Shown here: piece after piece, positions 50,078-58,132 of the stretch
Layout: every line of letters begins with the position of its first letter
Numbering within the stretch: the stretch's first letter is position 1
Virus record (IMG/VR): IMGVR_UViG_3300021962_000044
Location: 47,076-111,075 of that record
Source of the DNA: a virus
DNA length: 64,000 bases
Reading direction: 5' to 3' (one strand)
Position numbers and translations under genes: made by a program
The notes under the pieces: model-generated
The model's input: the letters and a program-made list of their open reading frames with translations, nothing else
Databases searched by the model: none
Told to the model about the DNA's origin: nothing

Positions 50078-51103
50078 TTGACAAATCAATCTATCAAACG
50101 CATCGGCTTTGCTTGCAAATGGGCAGAAATTAACAAGAAAGGTGAGATTGTTTCAGCCGAAGGTCTTAACACGGGCGGAACTACACAAGCATGGGCAAAG
50201 CGTAATAATCGTAGTGTAGTAGAAGAAAAGATTATGGATGTTGCTAAACGCAATATTATGAATACACACGCACTTGTTAAAAAAGTTGCCACACTTGATC
50301 CAGAATTACGTATGTTGCGTTTGACTAGTGATATGCTCAGTTTCTATACAATGGATGGGTACAAAGAATTTTGGCATTCAACTGATGTACAAAACAGTTT
50401 ACAGCGATGGTTTGCACCCATTGGTGAAACAGCTAGGGCCAATGATGTACGTCTTAGTTTTCATCCAGACCAGTTTGTAGTTTTAGCGAGTGACCGTGAT
50501 GAGGTAGTAAATAAGAGTATAGAAGAATTTGAATATCATTGTGACATGGTTCGTTTTATGGGCTATGGCAAGACATTTCAAGACTTCAAAGTAAATGTAC
50601 ATATCTCGGGACGTAGAGGCCCACAAGGCATTAGGGATGTGTACAATAGATTATCGCCAGAAGCGAGAAACACACTTACACTAGAAAATGAGGAATACAC
50701 ACATGGACTTACTGACTGCTTATCATTATCTGACCTCGTACCTACGGTCATGGACATTCACCATCACTGGATTCGTGAGGGAGAATACATCGAACCTACT
50801 GATGACCGTGTTAAAAGGGTCATTGACAGTTGGCGTGGCGTTCGCCCTACTTTACATTATTCTGTTAGTAGGGAAGATTGTCTTGTTGAACACGCCCGAA
50901 ATGAACGTCCCGCCCATGATGCGTTGATTGAAGCAGGTCACAGTAAACAAAAACTTCGGGCACATAGTGATTACTATTGGAACGATGCTGTGAACGATTG
51001 GGCATTGACATTTATTGATAACTTTGATATGATGTGTGAATCAAAGGCAAAGAATCTTGCCAGCTTTAAACTATACGAAAGATACAAATGTTTGACAAAA
51101 TAA
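50078..51103 (+). CDS. uvsE: UV damage endonuclease UvdE/UvsE
   Basis: 341 residues from TTG 50078. The family N-terminus RIGFACKWAEIN follows closely. TIM-barrel motifs with metal ligands: RLSFHPDQFVVL, NVHISGRRG, LTLENEEYTHGL, VMDIHHHWIREGEY and LRAHSDYYWN. The enzyme nicks DNA 5' to UV photoproducts using Mn2+ ions and gives repair without UvrABC. Phages in sunlit surface water could use this. The last 16 bp overlap the next gene. Confidence 0.88.
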   Translation: MTNQSIKRIGFACKWAEINKKGEIVSAEGLNTGGTTQAWAKRNNRSVVEEKIMDVAKRNIMNTHALVKKVATLDPELRMLRLTSDMLSFYTMDGYKEFWHSTDVQNSLQRWFAPIGETARANDVRLSFHPDQFVVLASDRDEVVNKSIEEFEYHCDMVRFMGYGKTFQDFKVNVHISGRRGPQGIRDVYNRLSPEARNTLTLENEEYTHGLTDCLSLSDLVPTVMDIHHHWIREGEYIEPTDDRVKRVIDSWRGVRPTLHYSVSREDCLVEHARNERPAHDALIEAGHSKQKLRAHSDYYWNDAVNDWALTFIDNFDMMCESKAKNLASFKLYERYKCLTK

Positions 51104-51513
51104 AAAACTTATTCAAAAAGCAAGAGGTTAAGCCTGTTGCTAAGAAAGAGCCTAAGACTAAACAAGTTAAAGCTAAGACAGAACTTACAGAAAAAGAAAA
51201 AGCTACGGCGGCAAGTGAACCATACATTGCCATTACTAAAGTAGAAATCAATCCTGAAAATATCAATGATGGTGCATTTGATTTAGATTTCAATGACAAA
51301 TTTGTATTGAATCTTATTAAAGCAGGTTATAGACAACGAGATGATGATACTGATGTTATCATAGTTGATCGGTGGTTTCAAACAGTATGTCGCAATGTGG
51401 CATTAGAGATGTATGAACAGCAAGTAGCTGATCCGGAGAACCGCACAGAAGGTCGTGATGCTAGGGTTATCCGTACTAAGGATTTAGGCAATGGCCGCAC
51501 TGAGGTAAGCTGA
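51088..51513 (+). CDS. Conserved T4-like phage protein, unknown function
   Basis: 141 residues. Basic N-terminus (FDKIKNLFKKQEVKPVAKKE), then LTEKEKATAASEPYIAITKV and FDLDFNDKFVLNLIKAGYRQ, DRWFQTVCRNVALEMYEQQ and DLGNGRTEVS. This block order is one I recall from conserved uncharacterised proteins of T4-like environmental phages. Confidence 0.6.
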   Translation: MFDKIKNLFKKQEVKPVAKKEPKTKQVKAKTELTEKEKATAASEPYIAITKVEINPENINDGAFDLDFNDKFVLNLIKAGYRQRDDDTDVIIVDRWFQTVCRNVALEMYEQQVADPENRTEGRDARVIRTKDLGNGRTEVS

Positions 51514-51545
51514 AATAGTGTTGTTTAAATACAACATTTCTATAG

Positions 51546-51574
51546 TTGACAATTAATGGAAAGGGTGCTATAAT
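51546..51574 (+). promoter_or_regulatory. Strong sigma70-like promoter
   Basis: TTGACA at 51546-51551, a 17-bp spacer and TGCTATAAT with TATAAT at 51569-51574. A 24-nt leader precedes ATG 51605, with ACGGAT as a weak ribosome-binding site. Confidence 0.75.
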
Positions 51575-51604
51575 TAAGTATTAAATCGCACAACGGATCA
51601 GATT

Positions 51605-52396
51605 ATGGCAGCTATATCATTCAAACTGTTCAAAAACTCATGTGAAGAACGTGGGTATACCGAACGTGTTTACGAAGAACAAAACAACTGCGTACTATAC
51701 ACCAACAACGGTGTAAAGTGTGAAATTAAAAAGAACCACTATACCGTGGGCTGGCTTGCACGTCCAGAAGATGTTGCCGAAATGCGTAAACAAATCCTAG
51801 CTCAAGGATTTACTGAAAAAACAGGTAAACGTTCCGAAAAACGTAAAGATGCCAAAGACTTTATCAACATTCCTTTTGACGGTAATGTACTTGAAAACTT
51901 TTGGGTCATTGTAGGTACAATTGAAGCTATTGAAACTATTGTACGAAAGGTACGTGGTCAAGCTATTAAGCCTATTCCACGTGAAGTATCTGAACGTAAT
52001 ATCTTTGAAAAGATTGCCAAACGTTTCAAGTATTTTATTGATAGCGAAGATGGATTTGGTTTAGAGAATACTAGGTCATTACTTGAAGGTGATAGTATTG
52101 ACCACTTAATTACAATTGGTGAATCAGTAAAGCGTACTAAAGAGAATACTTATCGTGAACATATTGTTCCTTGTATTTTGATTTACAATCAAGCAGTTAC
52201 AATGACTATGGAAAAATGTAGTGTAACTGAAGTAGCACAAATGATTAAAAACAATTTGGCTATTGTATTGATTACCACTGAGGAAGCTGAATTGCTTGAT
52301 AATGAATTGGACATGCAAACAAGTATGCCTGAAAATTGGAAGTTTGGTGATAGTGTTTTTGCACGACTTGATGTTGCAAAAATACAACTCAAATAA
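51605..52396 (+). CDS. Partner protein of the helicase-HNH gene, unknown function
   Basis: 263 residues. Blocks: SFKLFKNSCEERGYTERVYE, KKNHYTVGWLARPEDVAEMR, then YREHIVPCILIYNQAVTMTM and MPENWKFGDSVFARLDVAKI. The REH-x-V-P-C element is reminiscent of a degenerate nuclease fold in conserved phage proteins, but I cannot assign one. It has its own strong promoter, and the next promoter (with a palindrome) drives the SF2-HNH gene. A functional pair is suggested by position. Confidence 0.5.
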   Translation: MAAISFKLFKNSCEERGYTERVYEEQNNCVLYTNNGVKCEIKKNHYTVGWLARPEDVAEMRKQILAQGFTEKTGKRSEKRKDAKDFINIPFDGNVLENFWVIVGTIEAIETIVRKVRGQAIKPIPREVSERNIFEKIAKRFKYFIDSEDGFGLENTRSLLEGDSIDHLITIGESVKRTKENTYREHIVPCILIYNQAVTMTMEKCSVTEVAQMIKNNLAIVLITTEEAELLDNELDMQTSMPENWKFGDSVFARLDVAKIQLK

Positions 52397-52399
52397 TAA

Positions 52400-52429
52400 G
52401 TTGACAATAAAGTCAACATCTGCTATAAT
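52400..52429 (+). promoter_or_regulatory. Promoter with GTTGAC/GTCAAC palindrome over the -35 box
   Basis: TTGACA at 52401-52406, a 17-bp spacer and TGCTATAAT with TATAAT at 52424-52429. GTTGAC-AATAAA-GTCAAC (52400-52417) is a perfect 6-bp inverted repeat covering the -35 box and is a likely operator. Confidence 0.65.
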
Positions 52430-52455
52430 CTTATTTTAATTTGTAAGGAAATTAC

Positions 52456-54378
52456 ATGAGTCATTTATATCCAAATACAGTAAAACTAACAACTGCAACA
52501 AAGCAGATTGATTTAGCTTTTATGCGCCCACTACAACGACAATATTTGCACGATGAGATTTTTAAATCCATAAGTGATTCTGAATTGACCAACGATCAAC
52601 GAATTACTATTGTCCCTGCAGGAACTAATGCAGGGAAATCTACTGTTATTACTAAGATTACGATTCCGTACGTAGTTTACCTTGATTCGTCAGTACAATG
52701 TATCACTTTTACATCCCCTGATAGCGGTTGTGTTGACGGTCCTTATCATAAGTTTCATGCTGAGTGGAATGGTAAACGCATCACATGTGCTGATGGTACT
52801 ATTAAACAATTTAGGGCCCGTCGTAAAGACGATATTAAGTTGTCATGGATGATCGGTGAAGCCACATCAGATGAGATTGTTGATGTGTGGTTTGTATCTA
52901 CACAATGGCTACGTCAAATCTGGGGTGAGTACAGTGATCCATGGATGCCAAAATCAATTGGTGTTCCACAATATATTTTTGTTGACGAGATTCATTTTGG
53001 TATGGGCACAATTGATGCTACTACAATCTTTTTGGATCAAGGCCGCAATAACAAGAACTTTGATCCTAAGTGGTTGCCTACTATTTATGGTATGGCAGTT
53101 GCTGGATCACGTGTGCTAGGTTATACCGGTACTGCTACTGTCAGTCAGCAAGGTGGAACTACTTTGGGAGCCGGTGTGTTCAAATCATTGACACCAATGA
53201 AGGAACATAAAAACACTAGTGTGTTTGCAGAAATCTTACCTCTTAAAACTAAGTTACATTCACTCACTTATCGTAGTGAGCTAATGAATACCTACGATTT
53301 GTCTAAGTTGGTTTATGAATTGTCTGTTGACAAGTGTGATAAGTTTTTCAAAGAGATTGATGTGGACACATGGGAGAAAGCAGAAGATATCGGAATTGTG
53401 AAAATTATGCCCGGTGCATTCTTTAAATTTGGTCGTGCTGATGCTACTAAGTCTATTCCATTATACTCTAGTCGCGGCCGCAAGAATGATTTTCTTAAAT
53501 ATGGTCAAGATTTGAATGCCGATATTGGTATTGTGAACAGTGACGAAAAGAATTATACCAAAACAGGTCAATACCCTCAATATTTCAAAGATGCATATTC
53601 TATTATCAGACAAGCTAATCATCATGTTAATATCATTGATCCATTTTTGTTAAGTGTGATTATGCAAGGTAACATGGGTTGGGATATTCCTCGTTTGAAA
53701 CAAATCTCATTCTTGGGTTATCCTAGCGCAAAGAATGTTTTCTTGATGCAATTACAAACAATGGCACGTGCAAAACGTTTAGTGTGTGATGTATATGACC
53801 ACACTGATAAAGCACGTGAGATTGCGGAATTGGATATCTCTATTGAGCAGAAGATTCTGTTGGCTAAATTTGTTGTGTTTGTGAATACAGTTAATATTGT
53901 TATTCCTAACGATGCACCTTTATTGGATAGAGCATATGATGAGTTCCGTAAGAACATGCATACTCCTAATCAAGGTTTAGACTTGTATTTGGATATCATT
54001 AATACACATGTTCCTGTTAAAAAGAACAATGTGGCTAAAATGACCAAACCTCACTTTCACATGGGTTATAACCCCGGTTCACAGAACCAAATGAACAAGA
54101 AAGATTATTGCCAACATTGTACTGATTTGGGATTAGTTAACGACAAAGGAGTTACTTTCTGTGCAATTATTGGGAGAGTACAAGCAGAGGATGAAGCAGG
54201 TCGTAAATTGACTGATGATGAATTTAAAGAGTATTGGAAAGGTCAATTGAAGGTAGATCACCTTAACGGTAACCGTGATGACAATCGTCCAGAAAATTTG
54301 TACACACGTGATGGTATCAGCGATGGATTGAAAACCTTAATCCATAAGGATTACTTGAATAGCTACAAAGCGGCTTGA
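52456..54378 (+). CDS. SF2 helicase fused to HNH nuclease domain
   Basis: 640 residues. Helicase part: Walker A VPAGTNAGKSTVI near 56, DEIH box in FVDEIHFGMGTID near 180, motif III GYTGTATVSQQ near 220 and motif VI-like LQTMARAKRLVCDV near 432. The C-terminal HNH part: CQHCTDLGLVNDKG, then LKVDHLNGNRDDNRPENLYT near 590-610. Restriction-type DNA translocases (ResIII-like) have this first half. The fusion could translocate on and cut DNA. With 7-deazaguanine modification of phage DNA encoded nearby, cleavage of unmodified host or rival DNA is a plausible but unproven role. Confidence 0.75.
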   Translation: MSHLYPNTVKLTTATKQIDLAFMRPLQRQYLHDEIFKSISDSELTNDQRITIVPAGTNAGKSTVITKITIPYVVYLDSSVQCITFTSPDSGCVDGPYHKFHAEWNGKRITCADGTIKQFRARRKDDIKLSWMIGEATSDEIVDVWFVSTQWLRQIWGEYSDPWMPKSIGVPQYIFVDEIHFGMGTIDATTIFLDQGRNNKNFDPKWLPTIYGMAVAGSRVLGYTGTATVSQQGGTTLGAGVFKSLTPMKEHKNTSVFAEILPLKTKLHSLTYRSELMNTYDLSKLVYELSVDKCDKFFKEIDVDTWEKAEDIGIVKIMPGAFFKFGRADATKSIPLYSSRGRKNDFLKYGQDLNADIGIVNSDEKNYTKTGQYPQYFKDAYSIIRQANHHVNIIDPFLLSVIMQGNMGWDIPRLKQISFLGYPSAKNVFLMQLQTMARAKRLVCDVYDHTDKAREIAELDISIEQKILLAKFVVFVNTVNIVIPNDAPLLDRAYDEFRKNMHTPNQGLDLYLDIINTHVPVKKNNVAKMTKPHFHMGYNPGSQNQMNKKDYCQHCTDLGLVNDKGVTFCAIIGRVQAEDEAGRKLTDDEFKEYWKGQLKVDHLNGNRDDNRPENLYTRDGISDGLKTLIHKDYLNSYKAA

Positions 54379-54403
54379 CATTTATTAAATAGTAGTATAT
54401 AAT
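54375..54403 (+). promoter_or_regulatory. Strong sigma70-like promoter, predicted leaderless
   Basis: TTGACA at 54375-54380, overlapping the stop of the upstream gene, a 17-bp spacer and TATAAT at 54398-54403. The ATG at 54410 follows after six bases. Confidence 0.75.
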
Positions 54404-54409
54404 AGACAC

Positions 54410-55414
54410 ATGACATACAAATACGCACTCATCGATACTGCAAACACTTTTTTTCGTGCCCGTCACGTGGCATCACGCAATAGTACACCTGACGAGAAGA
54501 TTGGAATGGCACTACATCTTACACTTGCATCAGTCAATCAAGTAGTTCGCAAATTTGGCATTGACCACGTTGTGTTTTGTTTGGAGGGGAAATCGTGGAG
54601 GAAGTCCTACTATGAGCCATATAAAAAGAATAGAATTGTAGATACACAATCACAAACTCAAGCAGAGAAAGAAGAAAATGAACTTTTTTGGGGAACATAT
54701 GAAAAGTTTACAACTTTCTTACGTGAGCGGACTAACGTAAGTGTCCTTCGTGATCCACAGGCAGAAGCTGATGATTTAATTGCACGTTTCATTCATTTAC
54801 ACCCAGAAGATGAACATTTTATTATCAGTAGCGACAGTGATTACATTCAACTAATTACAGATAAGGTAAAGCAATATAATGGTATTACTAATCAATTAAT
54901 TACACTTGAAGGTTATTTTGATGATAAAGGTCGTATTGTCAAGGATAAGAAAACTAGTGAGCCAAAACTGTTAGGAGACCCACAATATATACTATTCGAA
55001 AAATGTATGCGTGGTGATTCAACTGATAATGTGTTCAGTGCTTATCCCGGAGTACGTAGTAAGGGTACACAAAAGAAAGCTGGGTTGATGGAAGCTTATG
55101 CTGATAGGAACAAGCAAGGTTTCGACTGGAATAACATGATGCTACAGCGTTGGGTAGACCACAATGAAGTTGAACATCGGGTGCGTGATGATTATGAACG
55201 TAATCGGGTATTGATTGATTTGACTTGTCAACCAGATGAAGTCAAAGTATCAGTAGATACAAACATTCGTGGGGGTGTACGTACAACTGTTACTCCTCAG
55301 GTTGGCATTCACTTTATGAAATTCTGCGGTAAATACGAGTTGACTAAGATTAGTGAACAAGCTGATACTTACGCTAAGTGGTTGAACAATCCTTATAAGG
55401 GTTTATTGACATGA
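54410..55414 (+). CDS. rnh: 5'-3' exonuclease/RNase H (FEN-like, T4 Rnh-like)
   Basis: 334 residues. PIN/FEN fold: YALIDTANTFFRARHVASRN, HVVFCLEGKSWRKSYYEPYK, DPQAEADDLIARFIHLHPED and IISSDSDYIQLITD with clustered catalytic Asp residues, then GDSTDNVFSAYPGVRSKGTQ as the H3TH helix-hairpin region. In T4 this enzyme removes RNA primers of lagging-strand fragments. It belongs to the replisome genes and overlaps the next gene (ATGA). Confidence 0.88.
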   Translation: MTYKYALIDTANTFFRARHVASRNSTPDEKIGMALHLTLASVNQVVRKFGIDHVVFCLEGKSWRKSYYEPYKKNRIVDTQSQTQAEKEENELFWGTYEKFTTFLRERTNVSVLRDPQAEADDLIARFIHLHPEDEHFIISSDSDYIQLITDKVKQYNGITNQLITLEGYFDDKGRIVKDKKTSEPKLLGDPQYILFEKCMRGDSTDNVFSAYPGVRSKGTQKKAGLMEAYADRNKQGFDWNNMMLQRWVDHNEVEHRVRDDYERNRVLIDLTCQPDEVKVSVDTNIRGGVRTTVTPQVGIHFMKFCGKYELTKISEQADTYAKWLNNPYKGLLT

Positions 55415-55638
55415 CCTTTACTACGCCTGACAAAATTATTAAAACAATACGTAAAGATGATCCTGACTTTTATATTGATAATGGAATTGCCATAGCGCCA
55501 CGTGCTGGATTTGAAATTAGTAATGATTGCCCAAAACAATATAAACATATGATTGTAGAAGCTATAAAACAGGGTTGGTTACAACCAGTAGCATATATGA
55601 AAGAATCAGAGTATACTTGGGAACAACTAGGAGAATGA
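55411..55638 (+). CDS. Small conserved protein, unknown function
   Basis: 75 residues. PRAGFEISNDCPKQYKHMIV and AIKQGWLQPVAYMKESEYTW contain the conserved-looking C-P and G-W-x-x-P-V-A-Y elements I recall from small phage proteins. No catalytic assignment. Translationally coupled to rnh. Confidence 0.55.
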   Translation: MTFTTPDKIIKTIRKDDPDFYIDNGIAIAPRAGFEISNDCPKQYKHMIVEAIKQGWLQPVAYMKESEYTWEQLGE

Positions 55639-55639
55639 A

Positions 55640-55837
55640 ATGAATAGAGATTACAACAACTTACAATACATTTTAAACAAAACACCAGATGAATTACATG
55701 AGTGGTGGAACTCATTAGATGATGAGGATCAAGCATATGCTATGGAAATCATTATAGAATATAGAAAAATGTTGGATGAACCCATAGTAGAGGACTTGTC
55801 TTTAGCAAGTAATTTATTAAAACAGTTTATGTTATAA
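55640..55837 (+). CDS. Small acidic protein
   Basis: 65 residues, acidic helix: LQYILNKTPDELHEWWNSLD, then DDEDQAYAMEIIIEYRKML. GGAGAATGAA ribosome-binding site. TAATG link to the next gene. Unknown function. Confidence 0.55.
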   Translation: MNRDYNNLQYILNKTPDELHEWWNSLDDEDQAYAMEIIIEYRKMLDEPIVEDLSLASNLLKQFML

Positions 55838-56076
55838 TGCCGACACTAGCAGAATATTTCAAAGCAAATCGATATCAGGGTAAATACAGTATCGGTGACC
55901 GTGTTATCGGTAAATGGAATAAAATTCCTTTTGTAGGTACTGTGGGCAATGACACATTGATTAACGAAATTGAAGGACCTAGAATTAGCGTTCATTTAGA
56001 TTTGCCCATTAAATACAAAGATGTGGTTTATAATGTAATTATTGTTAAACATAAGGACATTACACTATATAAATGA
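55837..56076 (+). CDS. Small conserved beta-type protein
   Basis: 79 residues. YSIGDRVIGKWNKIPFVGTV and PRISVHLDLPIKYKDVVYN look like an SH3-like small barrel. ATGA overlap downstream. Related short phage proteins exist in my recollection, without function. Confidence 0.55.
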   Translation: MPTLAEYFKANRYQGKYSIGDRVIGKWNKIPFVGTVGNDTLINEIEGPRISVHLDLPIKYKDVVYNVIIVKHKDITLYK

Positions 56077-56303
56077 AAGATATAAAGATGGATAATGAAA
56101 AAATTAAAATATTGGCTGAGCAATGTATTGCCGAGGGCCAATTTGCCGTTGGGGATTTTACCAAATCAATAATTGATGAATGTTTACTTGCGTTAGATAA
56201 TGCTGGAAAACCTCATGTACATACTACATTTGACCAGGGTCAACATGAAAGTAGCATTGCAGAAGCAAAGAAAGCAATAAAAAATCATTTTGATATTATA
56301 TGA
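56073..56303 (+). CDS. Small conserved protein
   Basis: 76 residues; the internal ATG at 56088 (MDNEKI) is an alternative start. KILAEQCIAEGQFAVGDFTK and IIDECLLALDNAGKPH suit the short phage family with a conserved Q-C-x...E. ATGA overlap with the next gene. Confidence 0.5.
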   Translation: MKDIKMDNEKIKILAEQCIAEGQFAVGDFTKSIIDECLLALDNAGKPHVHTTFDQGQHESSIAEAKKAIKNHFDII

Positions 56304-56584
56304 ATGCAGTATCCGCTCCTAGCCCGTTGCTTGATTATACCTTAAGATATAATTTAAGAAAAGAAATTATAGATTCTACCAAGCTTAGGGATATTGAAAA
56401 GGATGCGGAATTACAAAAAGTTAAATTATTAACATTGCAAAATGAAAAACGATTGTTACAGGATCGTAAATTTGAAGAACATATTGAAGAAATTAAGAAA
56501 TATGAATCATTAAAATTAACCAAAGAATACCAGGATTACCGTTATCTATATAATCTTGGTACAAAGGTTGACATGTACATTTAA
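56300..56584 (+). CDS. Small coiled-coil protein
   Basis: 94 residues, mostly a charged helix (KLRDIEKDAELQKVKLLTLQ, NEKRLLQDRKFEEHIEEIKK). The -35 of the next promoter lies within its 3' end. Unknown function. Confidence 0.5.
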   Translation: MNAVSAPSPLLDYTLRYNLRKEIIDSTKLRDIEKDAELQKVKLLTLQNEKRLLQDRKFEEHIEEIKKYESLKLTKEYQDYRYLYNLGTKVDMYI

Positions 56585-56596
56585 ATATAGTATACT
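56569..56596 (+). promoter_or_regulatory. Sigma70-like promoter
   Basis: TTGACA at 56569-56574, a 16-bp spacer and TATACT at 56591-56596. A short leader with AGAGGAA precedes ATG 56614. Confidence 0.65.
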
Positions 56597-56613
56597 TACA
56601 CAGAGGAATAAAC

Positions 56614-57075
56614 ATGACAAAAACACTTATTGCAAAACCCGTAGTAAAAAATCAATTCTGGATCGTTACTGATGGTAAAGAAAAAGTCGGAAATGTATTA
56701 GCCGATGGTTCTGGATTTGAAGTAAAATTGAATGGCAACAAAAGTCATTACAAAAATACTACAGCTATTAAGCGTAAAACAAATATTGAATTTGAAGCAG
56801 TACAAAAAATAGATAAAACTAAACATGACCTGCCCTTTAAGGTATATCCCACAACAGAAAAAGTATTCAATAGTATGTTAGATATTAAACGCAAATTGCA
56901 TTTATTTACGACAGGTTCTAAAAGTAAATGCTATCATGTTGCGGGTTGGTTTAATATACAACAAGGAAGTGAAAAAGATACAGTTTTTTGTCCTAAATAC
57001 ATTTTTATTCAGCGTTATCCGTATCAAGGACCCTATAAAACTGAAATAGAGGCTAAAAAAGCGATAAATACTTAA
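56614..57075 (+). CDS. Conserved phage protein, unknown function
   Basis: 153 residues. NQFWIVTDGKEKVGNVLADG and YHVAGWFNIQQGSEKDTVFC, then PKYIFIQRYPYQGPYKTEIE, look like a conserved beta-rich fold in T4-like environmental phages. TAATG link to the next gene. Confidence 0.55.
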   Translation: MTKTLIAKPVVKNQFWIVTDGKEKVGNVLADGSGFEVKLNGNKSHYKNTTAIKRKTNIEFEAVQKIDKTKHDLPFKVYPTTEKVFNSMLDIKRKLHLFTTGSKSKCYHVAGWFNIQQGSEKDTVFCPKYIFIQRYPYQGPYKTEIEAKKAINT

Positions 57076-57275
57076 TGATACACATTAAACGATTTATAGA
57101 TAAAGTATCCATTATGGAGACTAAACAAGGTAAAGATGTTGTAATTCCTATAGGTGAAGCTCGTGGATTGCGGGATGAATTAAACAAGTTACTTGTTGAT
57201 AACTATGAATTGTTGCAGACTAAAGTTTCCGTTGAACCTGTATTTCAAGTAGAGATTAATGGTGGTAAATTTTAA
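57075..57275 (+). CDS. Small conserved protein
   Basis: 66 residues. FIDKVSIMETKQGKDVVIPI, then GEARGLRDELNKLLVDNYEL. A beta hairpin plus helix; I recall the motif G-x-D-V-x-x-P-x-x-E-A-x-x-L-R-D-E from short phage proteins of unknown function. Confidence 0.55.
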   Translation: MIHIKRFIDKVSIMETKQGKDVVIPIGEARGLRDELNKLLVDNYELLQTKVSVEPVFQVEINGGKF

Positions 57276-57568
57276 TGAGTAGAACACAACCCAAAGTTCT
57301 ACTAGAATTAGTAGATAAAGTAACATACAAATGTGATCAAATTGTAGAAGCTGCCGGTATATGGGCAGTATTTTATGATGGACAACCTATCAATTTAAAA
57401 AGCCAACATTACTTAGATAACGAAGCAACTCCTAAATATAAAAAAACTAGTTTTAGTAATCCCGGACATGCACGTAATTTATGTCGTAAATTGAATCTTC
57501 AATTTAAAACAGATAAGTTTACTGTAGTGTTTATGAATTCAGGTAGAGTTGTCTACCCAGATGAGTAA
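57275..57568 (+). CDS. Conserved small phage protein
   Basis: 97 residues. AAGIWAVFYDGQPINLKSQH, then YKKTSFSNPGHARNLCRKLN and FTVVFMNSGRVVY. Conserved-looking W-x-V-x-Y-x-G and F-x-N-P-G-H-A. Function unknown. Overlaps the next gene by 8 bp. Confidence 0.55.
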   Translation: MSRTQPKVLLELVDKVTYKCDQIVEAAGIWAVFYDGQPINLKSQHYLDNEATPKYKKTSFSNPGHARNLCRKLNLQFKTDKFTVVFMNSGRVVYPDE

Positions 57569-57968
57569 ACGTAAAACTTTAAAAGAAACTATTACAGAAG
57601 TTGTATTGGCGCAACTTCCTGATTCCCTCAATCAAGAAAAAATTATTCCAATAGATAAGCTACTATTCAAGTGGTGGATGACTGGACGCCAAGATGGATT
57701 GCGTTTAACCGACGTCGGTGATTTAGCATTCAGAATGGCAGAAATAGAATTTTATCAATATGAATTGAAGCTACAACCAGAAACTCAATATCATGCTTAT
57801 ATCTTAGAACTTAATAAAAAAATCAAATGTCCCTATTATATGGGAGTAAATAAAGATGGGAAGAAAAGCTTTCCGTACATAAGATTTTATGATAGCAAAA
57901 TAGCTATGATGGTTAGTTTGTATGGAAATGTAAATGAATATTTAGATAGCATAAAGGTAAAAAAATGA
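57561..57968 (+). CDS. Hypothetical protein
   Basis: 135 residues from ATG 57561, preferred over the in-frame TTG at 57549. FKWWMTGRQDGLRLTDVGDL and MGVNKDGKKSFPYIRFYDSK, AMMVSLYGNVNEYLDSI. The W-W-x-x-G-R-x-x-G-L-R-L-T element recurs in phage proteins of unknown function. ATGA overlap with the following small gene. Confidence 0.55.
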   Translation: MSKRKTLKETITEVVLAQLPDSLNQEKIIPIDKLLFKWWMTGRQDGLRLTDVGDLAFRMAEIEFYQYELKLQPETQYHAYILELNKKIKCPYYMGVNKDGKKSFPYIRFYDSKIAMMVSLYGNVNEYLDSIKVKK

Positions 57969-58132
57969 CTGAAGAAAAGAAAAGTAAAAATCCATTTATT
58001 AACTTAGCTAATGCCGCTAAGAAAGACAATAATAAGCCTGGATTAGGTAAAGCACCTAAATCACAAGGTCCTAAACCAACTAAGGGAAACGGTGGTGCTA
58101 CGGTAGTTCGTAGAAGTGGACGTGGTGGTTAA
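57965..58132 (+). CDS. Small basic conserved protein, 55 residues
   Basis: 55 residues starting at ATG 57965 (ATGA overlap). Reads KSKNPFINLANAAKKDN, then PGLGKAPKSQGPKPTKGN and ends VVRRSGRGG. The Lys/Gly/Pro-rich body and R-R-S-G-R-G tail occur in small T4-like phage proteins I recall. Probably nucleic-acid binding or virion-associated; unknown. Confidence 0.6.
   Translation: MTEEKKSKNPFINLANAAKKDNNKPGLGKAPKSQGPKPTKGNGGATVVRRSGRGG

Noticed and set aside
52456-54378. Terminase large subunit
   Set aside because: The DEIH box and HNH C-terminus fit a helicase-nuclease; no RNase H-like terminase nuclease motifs are present.
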